DNA of 64,000 nucleotides from Hymenobacter sp. BT18 (GTDB lineage Bacteria; Bacteroidota; Bacteroidia; Cytophagales; Hymenobacteraceae): NCBI RefSeq assembly GCF_012273015.1, contig NZ_CP050954.1, positions 186,001-250,000 of the forward strand, in the 5' to 3' direction. The position numbers and the translations under genes were made by a program. The notes below the pieces were generated by a model. It was not told where the DNA came from, made no database searches, and worked only from the letters and a program-made list of their open reading frames with translations. Of this stretch, positions 8,318 through 17,461 are shown in pieces. How positions within the stretch are numbered: the first letter of the stretch is position 1; each line of letters begins with the position of its first letter.

Positions 8318-9125
8318 TAAGCTGTTTCGGCAGCGCCTGCAGGGCCACGCGCCCACGCCGCCTGCCGACCTCTGGAGCCGCTTGGAAGCGGAGCTGCAGC
8401 CCGAGCAGAAAAAACGCCCGGTGATGTGGCTATACTCCATGGCTGCCGCTATTGCCCTGCTGCTAATGGTGGGCGCAGGCTGGCTGCTGCGCGGCCCCCA
8501 GGGCCCCACCACGGGCGCTGAGGGCACCCTGGCCGCTAACACCACCTCGGCCGGTATGCCGGCCACCAAAGTAGACGCAGACCAGCAGGAGCCGCAGATT
8601 TCCCAAGAAAAAATAATTGCCCAGGCAACGCCCTCCGCAACCCCTGCATCTACCACTCCAGAAGCTCAGAAAGCCCCCGCAGACCGGCCTACTGCTTTAA
8701 CCCGCCTGGTCGCCTCGGCAACCAAATCCCCCCGCCCCAGCCACTCCGTGGCCCCTAACACCTCCGCTATTTCTGCTCCGGCCGTGGCCGTAGCAAGCCG
8801 GCCCGATACGCAACCGGAGCGTTATCAGTCGGCCCCTGCTACGCCAGCTCCCGAGCAAACCCTCATTGCCTCGGCAACGCCTTCCCCCACTACGGCCGCT
8901 CCGGTCGGCCCGATTGAGGTGGAAGTACACCGCCAGGCAGAAACGCCGGTGGCCCTTGCGGCCGCCGCTCCCGACCGTCGGCCGCGGCTGGGAGGCATTC
9001 TCCGGCAAGTGCGCAACGCCGTGCGTGGCGACCAGGTGAGCCTGGCCGACGCCGGCCTGCCGGAAACCCTGACGGTGCAAGCCCGCGTGGCGGGGCGCAC
9101 CCTCTCCAAAACAATTCAACTCTAA
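8298..9125 (+). CDS. Single-pass membrane protein, putative anti-sigma factor
   Basis: A 275-aa protein. The N-terminal cytoplasmic part (residues 1-40, MQPEDIDKLFRQRLQGHAPT then PPADLWSRLEAEL) is followed by one membrane helix (about 43-66, WLYSMAAAIALLLMVGAGWLL) and a long Pro/Ala/Thr-rich periplasmic tail ending in a short conserved-looking segment (GGILRQVRNAVRGDQVSLAD). The layout and the 20-nt overlap with the ECF sigma gene fit an anti-sigma regulator (inference). No zinc-binding anti-sigma motif is visible, so it is not a ZAS-type protein. Confidence 0.65.
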   Translation: MQPEDIDKLFRQRLQGHAPTPPADLWSRLEAELQPEQKKRPVMWLYSMAAAIALLLMVGAGWLLRGPQGPTTGAEGTLAANTTSAGMPATKVDADQQEPQISQEKIIAQATPSATPASTTPEAQKAPADRPTALTRLVASATKSPRPSHSVAPNTSAISAPAVAVASRPDTQPERYQSAPATPAPEQTLIASATPSPTTAAPVGPIEVEVHRQAETPVALAAAAPDRRPRLGGILRQVRNAVRGDQVSLADAGLPETLTVQARVAGRTLSKTIQL

Positions 9126-9147
9126 CAGTTTCTTTTTCTTTTCAGCT

Positions 9148-10284
9148 ATGAAACGCTTTTCTGCTCTGCTGGCTTTCCTGTTGCTGGCGGTGCTGGCGCC
9201 CGGCCGCTCCCTGGCTGCTTCTTCTGCCCCCGCCAACGATGATACCATCATGGTAAAGCTGCCTAACCAGGCCACCATGACCCTGTACGTGAAAAATAAA
9301 GAGCAGCTGCGCCAGATGCGCACCTACAAGCTCGACTCCCTGATGCTGCTGCTCGATGCCTACATCACCCAGGCCGAGGCGGCGGGCCAGAACTCGAAGA
9401 CCGACCAGGTGACCCTAGAATTCTACCCCGCCAAGGAGCGCCCCGGCACCAATGCCCCCGAGCAGATTCGGGTGACAGTGCGCAGCCAGGACGGCAAAGG
9501 CAACGCTAAAACCGACCGGGTGGACGTGATGCTGGGCAAAATGGGCGTGACGGTAAAGGACTCCGACAATGACGATGGCGTGTCGGTGCACATCGGTCGC
9601 TCGGTCTCGGAAGACTCCATCCGCAACGTGGAGCGGCGGGCCCGCCAGGAAGAAAAGCGCAACCGCCGCGTGCACCAGGACTTCAGCCTGGACCTGGGCC
9701 TGAACACCCTCGTAAACCGGCCCACACTGGTGGGCGGCGAAAACTTCGACCTGCGCCCGGTTGGTTCCCGCTACGTAAGCCTGAACTGGCACTACGATAT
9801 CCGGGTAGGTGCCAAAGCCTCGCCCCTGCACCTGGTTACCGGCCCGGAGCTGGCCTTCAACAACTACATGCTCGATAAGAACTTCCGCTTCCTGGACGTA
9901 AACGGGGTGACTACACCGACGAAAGAGCCCACGCTGAGTTTGGAGAAAAGCAAGCTGGCCGTGACCACCCTGAACCTGCCCCTGATGGCCGTCCTCGACT
10001 TCGACGATGATAAAGGGCGGAATGCCTTCCGCATCGGCGCGGGTGGGTTTGTGGGCTACCGCCTGGGCGCCCACACCAAGCTGAAGTACGAAAGCGAAGG
10101 GCGCACCCGCAAAGACAAGGACCGCGGCAGCTACAACCTCGAAGATTTTCAGTACGGCGTGCAGGGCACCATCGGCATCCGCAACATCGACCTGTTCGTG
10201 AAATACAACCTGAACGACACCTTCAAGGCCAACCGCGGCCCCCAGGGCCAGACGCTGAGCTTCGGTATCTCCCTGCTCGAATAA
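9148..10284 (+). CDS. Outer-membrane beta-barrel protein
   Basis: A 378-aa protein with a signal peptide (residues 1-24, ending GRSLAA). Residues 25-170 are a charged region. From about residue 175 it has alternating amphipathic strands with aromatic girdle residues (SLDLGLNTLV, YVSLNWHYDIRVG, LVTGPELAFNNYM, FRIGAGGFVGYRLG, FQYGVQGTIGIRNIDLFVKY) ending LSFGISLLE, typical of small Bacteroidota outer-membrane barrels. It follows the sigma/anti-sigma pair by 22 nt and may be co-transcribed with them. No specific function can be assigned. Confidence 0.72.
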   Translation: MKRFSALLAFLLLAVLAPGRSLAASSAPANDDTIMVKLPNQATMTLYVKNKEQLRQMRTYKLDSLMLLLDAYITQAEAAGQNSKTDQVTLEFYPAKERPGTNAPEQIRVTVRSQDGKGNAKTDRVDVMLGKMGVTVKDSDNDDGVSVHIGRSVSEDSIRNVERRARQEEKRNRRVHQDFSLDLGLNTLVNRPTLVGGENFDLRPVGSRYVSLNWHYDIRVGAKASPLHLVTGPELAFNNYMLDKNFRFLDVNGVTTPTKEPTLSLEKSKLAVTTLNLPLMAVLDFDDDKGRNAFRIGAGGFVGYRLGAHTKLKYESEGRTRKDKDRGSYNLEDFQYGVQGTIGIRNIDLFVKYNLNDTFKANRGPQGQTLSFGISLLE

Positions 10285-10326
10285 CTCACAGCCCTGACCA
10301 CATACTCCTGGTCAATTACCAATAGC

Positions 10327-10368
10327 AAAAGCCGTTCGGGTAGCAATAAGACCCCGAACGGCTTTTTT
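10327..10368 (+). terminator. Intrinsic terminator
   Basis: AAAAGCCGTTCGGG pairs with CCCGAACGGCTTTT and is followed by further T residues. It ends the sigma factor/barrel protein unit. Confidence 0.9.
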
Positions 10369-10397
10369 CTGCCCCTACACCTGCACAAACCGACGCT

Positions 10398-11147
10398 ATG
10401 ACTGCCCGTTCCTTTGCATCCTCGCCCCAGTTCTATGCCCGCCTTGGCGGGGCGCTGTACCTGGCCATTATCCTGTTTGGCGCTTTCGCCGAAGGCTTCG
10501 TCACCAGCAAACTGGTGGTAGGTGGTGATGCCGTTGCCACGGCCCGTCACATCCTGGCTTCGCCGGCGCTCTGGCGTTTGGGCGTGGCGGGCAACGTGCT
10601 GCTGGTGCTCTTTGCCGTGCCCCTACTCTGGATTGAATACCTGCTGCTGCGGCCCGTCAGCAAAAGCCTGGTGCTGCTGGCGGTGCTCCTGAATGTGGTT
10701 TCCTTGTCGGTGGAAGCCGTTAGCAAGGTCTTTATGCTGCTGGTGCTACCTATTCTGAGCAATCCGGAGTACGCCAGCGCCTTTGGCCCCCACCAGCTGC
10801 CTGTACTGGCCAATCTGGCGCTAAGGACGCATGACATTTCCTTTAATATCGCCCTGATCTTTTTCGGCTTAACCTGCCTGGTCAACGGCTACCTGATTCG
10901 GAAGTCGGGGTATTTTCCGCGGGTACTGGGGACCCTGCTGCAGGTGGCAGGCCTGGGTTATCTGGTCGCCTGCTTTGCCGCGCTGTTCGCCCCGGCGCTG
11001 GCGGCTATCCTCTTGCCCGGCGTGCTGGTGCTGCCCTTGGTTGGCGAATCAGCCTTCTGCCTATGGCTTTTGCTAAAAGGAGTCGATAAAGCGCAGTGGC
11101 ACGAGCAGGTAAACGCGCCAGCTCCCCGCGCCGTGGCCGCCGGGTAA
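10398..11147 (+). CDS. DUF4386 family integral membrane protein
   Basis: A 249-aa polytopic membrane protein with about six or seven hydrophobic segments. The start FYARLGGALYLAIILFGAFAEGFV, then VGGDAVATARHILASPALWRLGVAGN and a later FFGLTCLVNGYLIRKSGYFPRVLG match DUF4386, a family widespread in soil bacteria with unknown function. It is monocistronic, between a terminator upstream and a convergent methyltransferase downstream. The open end after the stop holds no clear hairpin. Confidence 0.8.
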   Translation: MTARSFASSPQFYARLGGALYLAIILFGAFAEGFVTSKLVVGGDAVATARHILASPALWRLGVAGNVLLVLFAVPLLWIEYLLLRPVSKSLVLLAVLLNVVSLSVEAVSKVFMLLVLPILSNPEYASAFGPHQLPVLANLALRTHDISFNIALIFFGLTCLVNGYLIRKSGYFPRVLGTLLQVAGLGYLVACFAALFAPALAAILLPGVLVLPLVGESAFCLWLLLKGVDKAQWHEQVNAPAPRAVAAG

Positions 11148-11235
11148 AACCACCGTAGACACGCCTGCAAAGTGCCGGCCTGCCGAATCAGCCGCCGCTC
11201 TGCCAAGCGTGTGGCGCCTCACTAACGACTGCTAC

Positions 11236-11982
11236 TCACAGCTGCCGGAAAAAGTTATCCAGCAGGATACCGGCCGATACGGCCACATTAAGACTCTCGG
11301 CCCCGCCCCGCCCGGGAATGTGCAGGCGACGGGTGAGGCGGGCGTGCACTTCGGGTCGCAGGCCGTGACTTTCGCTGCCCATCACCAGCACGCCTTCCGG
11401 AGCCAGCGCCAGGCGGTGCACGTTGTCGCCGGCCAGGTCGGCGCCGTAGATGGGGGTGGCGCCCGGGAGCGTGCCCAGCCACTGGGGTAGTTCCCGCTGC
11501 CAGATGTGCACCCGCGTGAAGGACCCCATGGTGGCCGCCACGGTTTTAGGGTTCCACGGGTCGGCGCAGGTTTCGGAGCACACGATGCCCGTCAGCCCGT
11601 ACCAGTCGGCCAGCCGGATGAGGGTGCCCAGGTTACCGGGGTCGCGCACTTCATCCAGGGCCAGCAGCAAGCCCGCGGCGCTGGGGGGCAGGGCCGGCTC
11701 GGCGGGAATGCGGGCCACGGCCAGGGCGGTGTTGTTGGTGCTAAGGGTGCCCAGCTGGGTGAGTTCCGCCTCCGAAATGATTTCCACCGGCACGTCGGTG
11801 GGCAGCTCCTGCCCGATTTTTGCCGCAAATTCAGCAGTAAGGAACACGCGTTCCGTTAGAAGTCCTGAACTTAGCAACTCGCGCACGCTCTTGCCGCCTT
11901 CTACCAGGAAGGCGCCGTGCCGCAGCCGATACTTTTTCTGCTGCAACGCGTGTACGTACTTGACAACTGCTTTTGACACCAT
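11236..11982 (-). CDS. TrmH/SpoU-family RNA 2'-O-methyltransferase
   Basis: A 248-aa protein read from the ATG at 11982 (MVSKAVVKYVHALQQKKYRL). The N-terminal substrate-binding domain (about 1-95) starts with a typical LQQKKYRLRHGAFLVEGGKSV. The SPOUT catalytic domain shows LLLALDEVRDPGNLGTLIRLADWYG (motif 1), VLVMGSESHGLRPEVHARL (motif 2) and GGAESLNVAVSAGILLDNFF (motif 3), forming the SAM-binding trefoil knot. These enzymes methylate ribose 2'-OH in rRNA or tRNA; the exact target is not clear. It is divergent from the outer-membrane protein gene, and the two starts overlap or nearly touch. Confidence 0.88.
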   Translation of the reverse strand: MVSKAVVKYVHALQQKKYRLRHGAFLVEGGKSVRELLSSGLLTERVFLTAEFAAKIGQELPTDVPVEIISEAELTQLGTLSTNNTALAVARIPAEPALPPSAAGLLLALDEVRDPGNLGTLIRLADWYGLTGIVCSETCADPWNPKTVAATMGSFTRVHIWQRELPQWLGTLPGATPIYGADLAGDNVHRLALAPEGVLVMGSESHGLRPEVHARLTRRLHIPGRGGAESLNVAVSAGILLDNFFRQL

Positions 11983-14510
11983 ATTTCTTTGTTGTGCTGC
12001 CTGCGCCCCGGCGAGTTTTTTCCTTACTTCTGCTGAGTCTGAGCCTGAACCTACTACTGGGCTGCTCGCCCACGCGGCTGTTGCAGCCCGGCCAAAACCT
12101 GCTCTACCGCGTGCGGCTGGAAGGCGTGAAGGAAGCCAGCACCGACCGGCTGCAGGCCCTGTACCAGCAAAAGCCGAATACCCGGTTTCCGCTCCCAAAG
12201 CTAGCAATCTATCAGTTGGGGCAGTCGTTTTACAACCCCGAGCGGCTGCGGCGCCAGCTGGAAGAAGAGCGCACCAAGTATGATTCCCTGATTCGGCTGG
12301 CTGGCCGCGACTCCGTGACGGTGGGCCAGCTGCTGCTGAAGCGGGAAAAACACACCCAGCGCCACCAGCTGGCCCTTACCAAAGGCAACGCCCTGATGCG
12401 CATTGGCGAGGCCCCGGTGGTGTACGACTCCCTGCTCACGACCCGCACGGCCGAGCAGATGGCCGTGTTTCTCCGGTCCCAGGGGTTTTTCCGCAGCCAG
12501 GTGCGTGCCACCGAAAAGACCACGGACCGCCGGGTGAGCGTAACGTATTCGGTAACGGAAAATCAGCCCTTCCGCTACGCCCAGCTCGACTACCACATTG
12601 GGGACACGGCCGTGGCGGCGGTGGTGCTGGCGGGCAGCTCCACCTCCCTGCTCCACCTCGGCGACCGGTACAACGAGGAAGCCATTGGCCTGGAAAGGTC
12701 GCGGCTGGAAACCCTGCTGAAAAACGCGGGCTACTACGACTTTCGCCAGCAGTACGTGACCCTGGAAGCCGACACGAGCTTTGCGCCCGGCACCGTGCGT
12801 TTGCGCACCATCGTAGCCAACCCCGGCCCCGGCGAGCGGCACAAGGTGTACACCGTGCGGCGGGTGAACGTGTTTACCGACGCGGGCACTACCCGCTTTG
12901 GGGTGAAGCGCGACACCGTGCGGCGCGACTCGGTCAATTTCCTGGCCTACCGGCAGCGCTACAGCTCGAAGGTGCTGAACCAGCGCGTAGAAGTGCGCCC
13001 CGGGTCCCGCTACAGCCTGCTCAACACCCAGACCACCCAGCGCCAGCTGGCCGACCTGGATATGTTCCGGTTTAATACCGTAACGTATCAGAAAGTGCAG
13101 GGCGACAGCGCCAGTGGCCTGGCCCGGCTGGACGCCAACATCTACGCTTCCCCGCTGAAAAAATTCCAGGAAACCACCGAGCTGGGTGCTACCTATTCGG
13201 CCTTGCTGGTGGGCCCGTTTGCCAATATCAGGGTGAAAACGCGGAACCTGTTTGGCGGGGCCGAGGTGCTGGAAACCAGTTTGCGGGCGGGCCTGGAAGG
13301 CCAGTACCGGCAGGTGCCCAATCCCACCAGCAACAGCCCGAAAGGAGTTTATTCGTTTCAGCTGGGGGGCAATGTGAGCCTGATTTTGCCCCAGTTTCTG
13401 GTGCCCTGGCAGACCAACCGCTTTCTCACGCGCTACAACCCCAAAACGCGGGTTTCGACGTCGTACACCTACGTAAAGCGGCCGGACTATACCCGTACCA
13501 ACCTTGAAGGCAGCTACGATTACATATGGCAGCGCAGCGCCTATCAGCAGTACGTGGTGACGCCCCTCAACATCAGCTTGCTGAATACCAGCAAAATCGA
13601 CCCTGATTTTAAGGCTTATCTGGGTACGCTGGCGAACAACGGGGCCATTCTGCGCAGCTTTGGCCGGCAGCTGGTACCCAGCGCCAGCGCCACGTCCCTC
13701 TACAACAGCAACGACTTCAACCAGACGCGTAACGCCGCTTATTTTCGGGTGGTAGCGGAGCTGGGCGGCCTGGGTCGGCAGCTCTACACTCAACCCGACC
13801 CAGCCTCGGGTGACCCGCGCCTGGCTGGCATCCCGGTGCTGGACTACGCGCGCTTCAATGCCGACTACCGCCGGTATTACAAGCTCACGCCCCTCACCTA
13901 TTTGGCTTGGCGCCTGAACACCGGCGTGGCGCATGCCCTCACCCGCACCACCTTCACGGCCGATGGCGTAACCAGTTCTTCCTTCGTTATTCCCTACGAC
14001 AAGTACTTTTTTGCGGGCGGCGGCTCCAGCTTGCGGGCCTGGCGCCCCCGCCGCCTGGGCCCCGGCTCGTATACTACTTTTCTCACCAAAGACGGCCAAC
14101 CTCAGTACGACAGCCGCGGCAAGCTCATTCAGGATGAGAACGTGGAGCAACCCGCCGAGCTGCTGCTGGAAGGCAGCGTGGAATACCGCTTCCCCATCTA
14201 CGACTACATTTACGGGGCCTTCTTCACGGACTTTGGCAACGTGTGGTCCCTGCGTCCCGACGACCCCCGCGAAGGGGCCAATTTCTCGGCCAACCGCTTT
14301 TACCGGGAAATTGCGGTAGGCAGCGGGCTGGGTATTCGCTTCGACCTTACGTTCCTCATCATCCGGCTGGATATAGCCACTAAGGTATACGACCCCACGG
14401 CCGTGCCAGGGGATAAATGGGCTATCCGCCGGTTTGCCGTTTGGCGCAACGATGCCAAGCCTTGGCTGAATACGCCTACGCTCAACGTGGGTATTGGCTA
14501 CCCATTCTGA
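11973..14510 (+). CDS. BamA/TamA-family outer-membrane protein with lipoprotein signal
   Basis: An 845-aa protein. The first possible start is TTG at 11973; a GTG at 11994 would give MLPAPRRVFSLLLLSLSL and is equally plausible. No in-frame ATG precedes the signal sequence. A lipobox (LLLGC, Cys about residue 31) follows, then POTRA-like repeats (for example LYRVRLEGVKEASTDRLQAL, HKVYTVRRVNVFTDAG), then a C-terminal Omp85-type barrel with GPFANIRVKTRNLFGGAEVL and a final NTPTLNVGIGYPF. Such proteins help insert or export outer-membrane components. An N-terminal lipid anchor on a barrel protein is a Bacteroidota habit. The pairing with a TrmH-type methyltransferase is likely conserved (inference). 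Confidence 0.83.
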   Translation: MTPYFFVVLPAPRRVFSLLLLSLSLNLLLGCSPTRLLQPGQNLLYRVRLEGVKEASTDRLQALYQQKPNTRFPLPKLAIYQLGQSFYNPERLRRQLEEERTKYDSLIRLAGRDSVTVGQLLLKREKHTQRHQLALTKGNALMRIGEAPVVYDSLLTTRTAEQMAVFLRSQGFFRSQVRATEKTTDRRVSVTYSVTENQPFRYAQLDYHIGDTAVAAVVLAGSSTSLLHLGDRYNEEAIGLERSRLETLLKNAGYYDFRQQYVTLEADTSFAPGTVRLRTIVANPGPGERHKVYTVRRVNVFTDAGTTRFGVKRDTVRRDSVNFLAYRQRYSSKVLNQRVEVRPGSRYSLLNTQTTQRQLADLDMFRFNTVTYQKVQGDSASGLARLDANIYASPLKKFQETTELGATYSALLVGPFANIRVKTRNLFGGAEVLETSLRAGLEGQYRQVPNPTSNSPKGVYSFQLGGNVSLILPQFLVPWQTNRFLTRYNPKTRVSTSYTYVKRPDYTRTNLEGSYDYIWQRSAYQQYVVTPLNISLLNTSKIDPDFKAYLGTLANNGAILRSFGRQLVPSASATSLYNSNDFNQTRNAAYFRVVAELGGLGRQLYTQPDPASGDPRLAGIPVLDYARFNADYRRYYKLTPLTYLAWRLNTGVAHALTRTTFTADGVTSSSFVIPYDKYFFAGGGSSLRAWRPRRLGPGSYTTFLTKDGQPQYDSRGKLIQDENVEQPAELLLEGSVEYRFPIYDYIYGAFFTDFGNVWSLRPDDPREGANFSANRFYREIAVGSGLGIRFDLTFLIIRLDIATKVYDPTAVPGDKWAIRRFAVWRNDAKPWLNTPTLNVGIGYPF

Positions 14511-14573
14511 TCTGGTGCTACCTAACACGCCGCTTGGGCCCGGGCGTTGAAGCCCTTATTCAGTTTTATTCTC

Positions 14574-14615
14574 AAAAGGAAGCGGCTCCTGCTAATGCAG
14601 GAGCCGCTTCCTTTT
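14574..14615. terminator. Bidirectional intrinsic terminator
   Basis: AAAAGGAAGCGGCTCCTGC and GCAGGAGCCGCTTCCTTTT pair perfectly with a 4-nt loop, flanked by A and T tracts. It serves the convergent Omp85-like and E1 genes. Confidence 0.92.
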
Positions 14616-14634
14616 GGGCCAGTGGTGGTCTGGG

Positions 14635-16806
14635 CTAATACGCCAGCAGCTCCCCGAGGGCGGCGGCTACTTTGTCGGGGTTGGGCAGCATCTGCTTTTC
14701 CAGCTCCACGTTCAGGGCAATGGCCGGCAGGTTGGCCGCGCCCAGCGTAAACACCGGCGCGTCGAGCTGACGGAAGCAGTGCCGCTGGATGCGGCCGGCC
14801 AGGCTTTCGGCAAACGAGTTGAGCAAGGGTTCTTCCGTGAGCACCAATGCTTTGCCGTGGCGCTGCACGGCGGCCTGCACAGCTTCCCAGTCGAGCGGGT
14901 TGAGGGTGCGCAAATCCAGAATTTCCACCTGTCCGGCAAACTGGCGGCTGGCCGTTTTGGCCCAGTGTACGCCCATGCCGTAAGTAACTACCACGCAGGT
15001 TTCGCCGCTGGCCAGCTTCTCCGGACTGGCTTCCTGGGCTATGGCGGCTTTGCCCAGGGGAATAACGTAGCCTGGGGCAGGCTCCACGGTTTTGGCGTCT
15101 TCAGTGCCAGGCACCTTGCTCCAGTACAGGCCTTTGTGCTCCAGCATCACCACCGGGTTGGGGTCGAGGAAGGCGGCGCGCATCAGGCCCTTCATGTCGG
15201 CGGCATTGCTGGGGTACACCACCTTGATGCCGCGAATGGTGAGCAACGTGCTTTCGACGGACCCTGAATGGTAGGGTCCGCCCCCGCCGTAGGCCCCAAT
15301 GGGCACGCGGATCAGGCTCTGCACCGGGAACTGCCCGTTGGAAAGGTAGCACGACTTACTCAGCTCCTCCACCAATTGATTCAGGCCCGGCCAGATATAG
15401 TCGGCGAACTGAATTTCGACAATGGCTTTGGCTCCTACGGCACTCATGCCGGCCGTGCTGCCCACAATGTAAGCTTCCTGAATGGGCGTGTTGAACACGC
15501 GGGCGTCGCCGTACTTTTTGGCCAGCAGCGCCGCCTCGCGGAACACGCCGCCCAACTCCCCGCCCACGTCCTGGCCGTAGAACAATGCCTCCGGAAATTC
15601 CCGCAGGATATCATCCACCGCGTGCAGGGCCGCGTCCACCATTAGAGCTTTATCGGCGCCGGCCGGGCTTCGCTCCCCGGCTTCCTGGGTCACGACTGGC
15701 GGCGCAAACTCGTGGTCGGCAAAGGTAGCCGGGTCGGGGTTGGGCGCGGCCAGGGCCCGCTGGTAGTCGGCCTGCACGGTGGCGCGGGCCTCTTCCCCCA
15801 GCGCCTGCAGCGCCTGCTCCGTGAAATCCAGTTCCAGCAACTGCTGGTGGAAGCGCGGCAAGGGGTCCTGGGTGGTATGGTGGGCGAGGTTGTCGCCGCG
15901 GTACCACTCGCGCCGCACTCCGCTGGTGTGGTGGCCCAGCAGCGGGCACCGGGCGTGGACCAGCACCGGCCCCTGCCGCTGGCGCACGTAGCCGGCGGCC
16001 TCCCGCATCCCGGCATAGCTGGCCAGAAAATCGGCCCCATCAAACTGCAGGCGGTGCAGGCCCTTAAAGCCCGCTGCAAACTCGTAGGCATTCATGGAGC
16101 GCATTTCCCGGCCGGTAGCCGAAATACCCCACTCGTTGTCTTGCACCAGGTAGATGATAGGCAGTTGATGCAGGGCCGCCATTTGCAGGGCCTCGCTTAC
16201 TTCGCCCTCGGTCATGGCGCCGTCGCCAATGGAGCAGAGCACCAACGGAGCCGCCAATTCCGACGCCTGCAGCCCGTAGAGGCCCGGAATGGGCTGGTTA
16301 CTTTCGTAAAAGTCCCGGGGGTCGGGCATCAGGGCGTTCAAGCCTTGGCTTTCCAGGTACTTGATGCCGTGGGCCATGCCGGTGGCCGGTATGGCCTGCA
16401 TGCCCGTGGCCGAGCTTTGGTGCGGAATGGTGGGCACGCCGGCCCGGCGCAGGGAAGGGTGGCTGTAATACGTGCGGCCGCCGGAAAACGGGTCGTCGCG
16501 CTTGGCCAGCAGCTGCAGCATCAGCTCGTAGGGGCTCAGGCCCATGCCCAGCAGCAGGGCATCGTCGCGGTAGTAGGGCGCGGCGTAGTCCTGGGGGCCG
16601 AGAATAGAGGCCGCGGCCAGCTGGATGGCCTCGTGGCCGCGGGCCGTGGCGTGCACGTACTTGGCCGTTACAGCCTTGTTTTCCTCGTAGAGGCGGGCCA
16701 TTTCATCGGCCGTGCGCATGAGCAGGTAGGCCTGGCGCAGGGTGGCCCGGCTGGGCTGGGCGTGGGTGAAGTCGGTTTCCAGCGTGGGGGTGGCTTGGGG
16801 GAGCAT
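14635..16806 (-). CDS. 2-oxoacid dehydrogenase E1, fused alpha and beta subunits
   Basis: A 723-aa thiamine-diphosphate enzyme. The first half (about 1-350) is an E1-alpha domain with the TPP/Mg motif GDGAMTEGEVSEALQMAALH and ending VQDNEWGIS; the second half (about 385-723) is an E1-beta transketolase-type domain with ALFYGQDVGGELGGVFR, RVFNTPIQEAYIVGSTAGMS and IVEIQFADYIWPGLNQL. It decarboxylates a branched-chain 2-oxoacid or pyruvate and passes the acyl group to an E2 lipoyl protein, which is not encoded nearby. The fusion of the usually separate subunits is known in Bacteroidota. Substrate is uncertain. Confidence 0.88.
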   Translation of the reverse strand: MLPQATPTLETDFTHAQPSRATLRQAYLLMRTADEMARLYEENKAVTAKYVHATARGHEAIQLAAASILGPQDYAAPYYRDDALLLGMGLSPYELMLQLLAKRDDPFSGGRTYYSHPSLRRAGVPTIPHQSSATGMQAIPATGMAHGIKYLESQGLNALMPDPRDFYESNQPIPGLYGLQASELAAPLVLCSIGDGAMTEGEVSEALQMAALHQLPIIYLVQDNEWGISATGREMRSMNAYEFAAGFKGLHRLQFDGADFLASYAGMREAAGYVRQRQGPVLVHARCPLLGHHTSGVRREWYRGDNLAHHTTQDPLPRFHQQLLELDFTEQALQALGEEARATVQADYQRALAAPNPDPATFADHEFAPPVVTQEAGERSPAGADKALMVDAALHAVDDILREFPEALFYGQDVGGELGGVFREAALLAKKYGDARVFNTPIQEAYIVGSTAGMSAVGAKAIVEIQFADYIWPGLNQLVEELSKSCYLSNGQFPVQSLIRVPIGAYGGGGPYHSGSVESTLLTIRGIKVVYPSNAADMKGLMRAAFLDPNPVVMLEHKGLYWSKVPGTEDAKTVEPAPGYVIPLGKAAIAQEASPEKLASGETCVVVTYGMGVHWAKTASRQFAGQVEILDLRTLNPLDWEAVQAAVQRHGKALVLTEEPLLNSFAESLAGRIQRHCFRQLDAPVFTLGAANLPAIALNVELEKQMLPNPDKVAAALGELLAY

Positions 16807-16882
16807 AAGGGGTGGGTGGGGTAATGCCGGGGCGAAGGTACGAACCGGGCCTTTGCCACGGAAGACAGGGCCCCGAAGGCCG

Positions 16883-16890
16883 TATCTTTG
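16883..16890 (+). promoter_or_regulatory. -7 promoter element TATCTTTG, five bases before an ATG
   Basis: TATCTTTG fits TAnnTTTG exactly. A TTTG at 16852-16855 could be the -33 element, though the 27-bp gap is longer than the usual 19-21. Transcription would start at or next to the ATG at 16896, so the GNAT mRNA may be leaderless. Confidence 0.5.
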
Positions 16891-16895
16891 CCCCC

Positions 16896-17420
16896 ATGAC
16901 TGCCGAACTACGCATTTCGCCCGCCACCGCCGCTGACATTCCGGCCCTCGTGGAACTCGTAAACCGAGCTTACCGCGGCTACGCCTCCCGCCAGGGCTGG
17001 ACCACCGAAGCCCACCTGCTCGACGGGCAGCGCACCGACGCCGAGGACCTTCAAGCCCTGCGCACTGCCCCCGGTGCCACCTTCCTGCTGGCTTGCACCA
17101 ACACCGGGCAGCTCGTCGGCAGCGTTTACCTAAAGCCCCAGTTCCCCGACCTCTATCTTGGCATGCTTTCCGTGGAGCCCGGGCAGCAAGGCCTGGGCAT
17201 CGGCAAGCAGCTGCTGGCCGCCGCCGAAACCCACGCCCGCGCCCATTCCTGCACCGGCATTCTGATTTCCGTCATTACGGTGCGCGCCGAGCTGATTGCC
17301 TGGTACGAGCGGCATGGCTTCCAGCGCACCGGCGAAACCCTGCCTTTTCCCACCGACACGCGCTTTGGCCTTCCGCGCCAGCCGCTGGAGCTGCTGCTGA
17401 TGCGCAAGCGTCTGGCGTAG
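16896..17420 (+). CDS. GNAT family N-acetyltransferase
   Basis: A 174-aa acetyltransferase of the GNAT fold. The ATG giving MTAELRISPATAADIPALVE is chosen over an upstream frame that reads through the promoter. The acetyl-CoA pyrophosphate loop is seen in LYLGMLSVEPGQQGLGIGKQLLAAAETHA (Q/R-x-x-G-x-G/A), and the C-terminal VRAELIAWYERHGFQRTGET is the classic motif A/B continuation. The acceptor substrate is unknown. The gene converges on the metallo-hydrolase gene with about 40 bp between the stops. Confidence 0.85.
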   Translation: MTAELRISPATAADIPALVELVNRAYRGYASRQGWTTEAHLLDGQRTDAEDLQALRTAPGATFLLACTNTGQLVGSVYLKPQFPDLYLGMLSVEPGQQGLGIGKQLLAAAETHARAHSCTGILISVITVRAELIAWYERHGFQRTGETLPFPTDTRFGLPRQPLELLLMRKRLA

Positions 17421-17461
17421 GATGTTACCCCGGATACTGGCCGTGCTTGGCTTGCTTTCGG

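Noticed and set aside
12201..14528. A 775-aa open frame on the minus strand
   Set aside because: It is antisense to the Omp85-like gene, Gly/His/Val-rich with no domain, and an effect of high GC.
15712..16824. A 370-aa plus-strand open frame
   Set aside because: It is antisense to the E1 fusion protein, which is certain.
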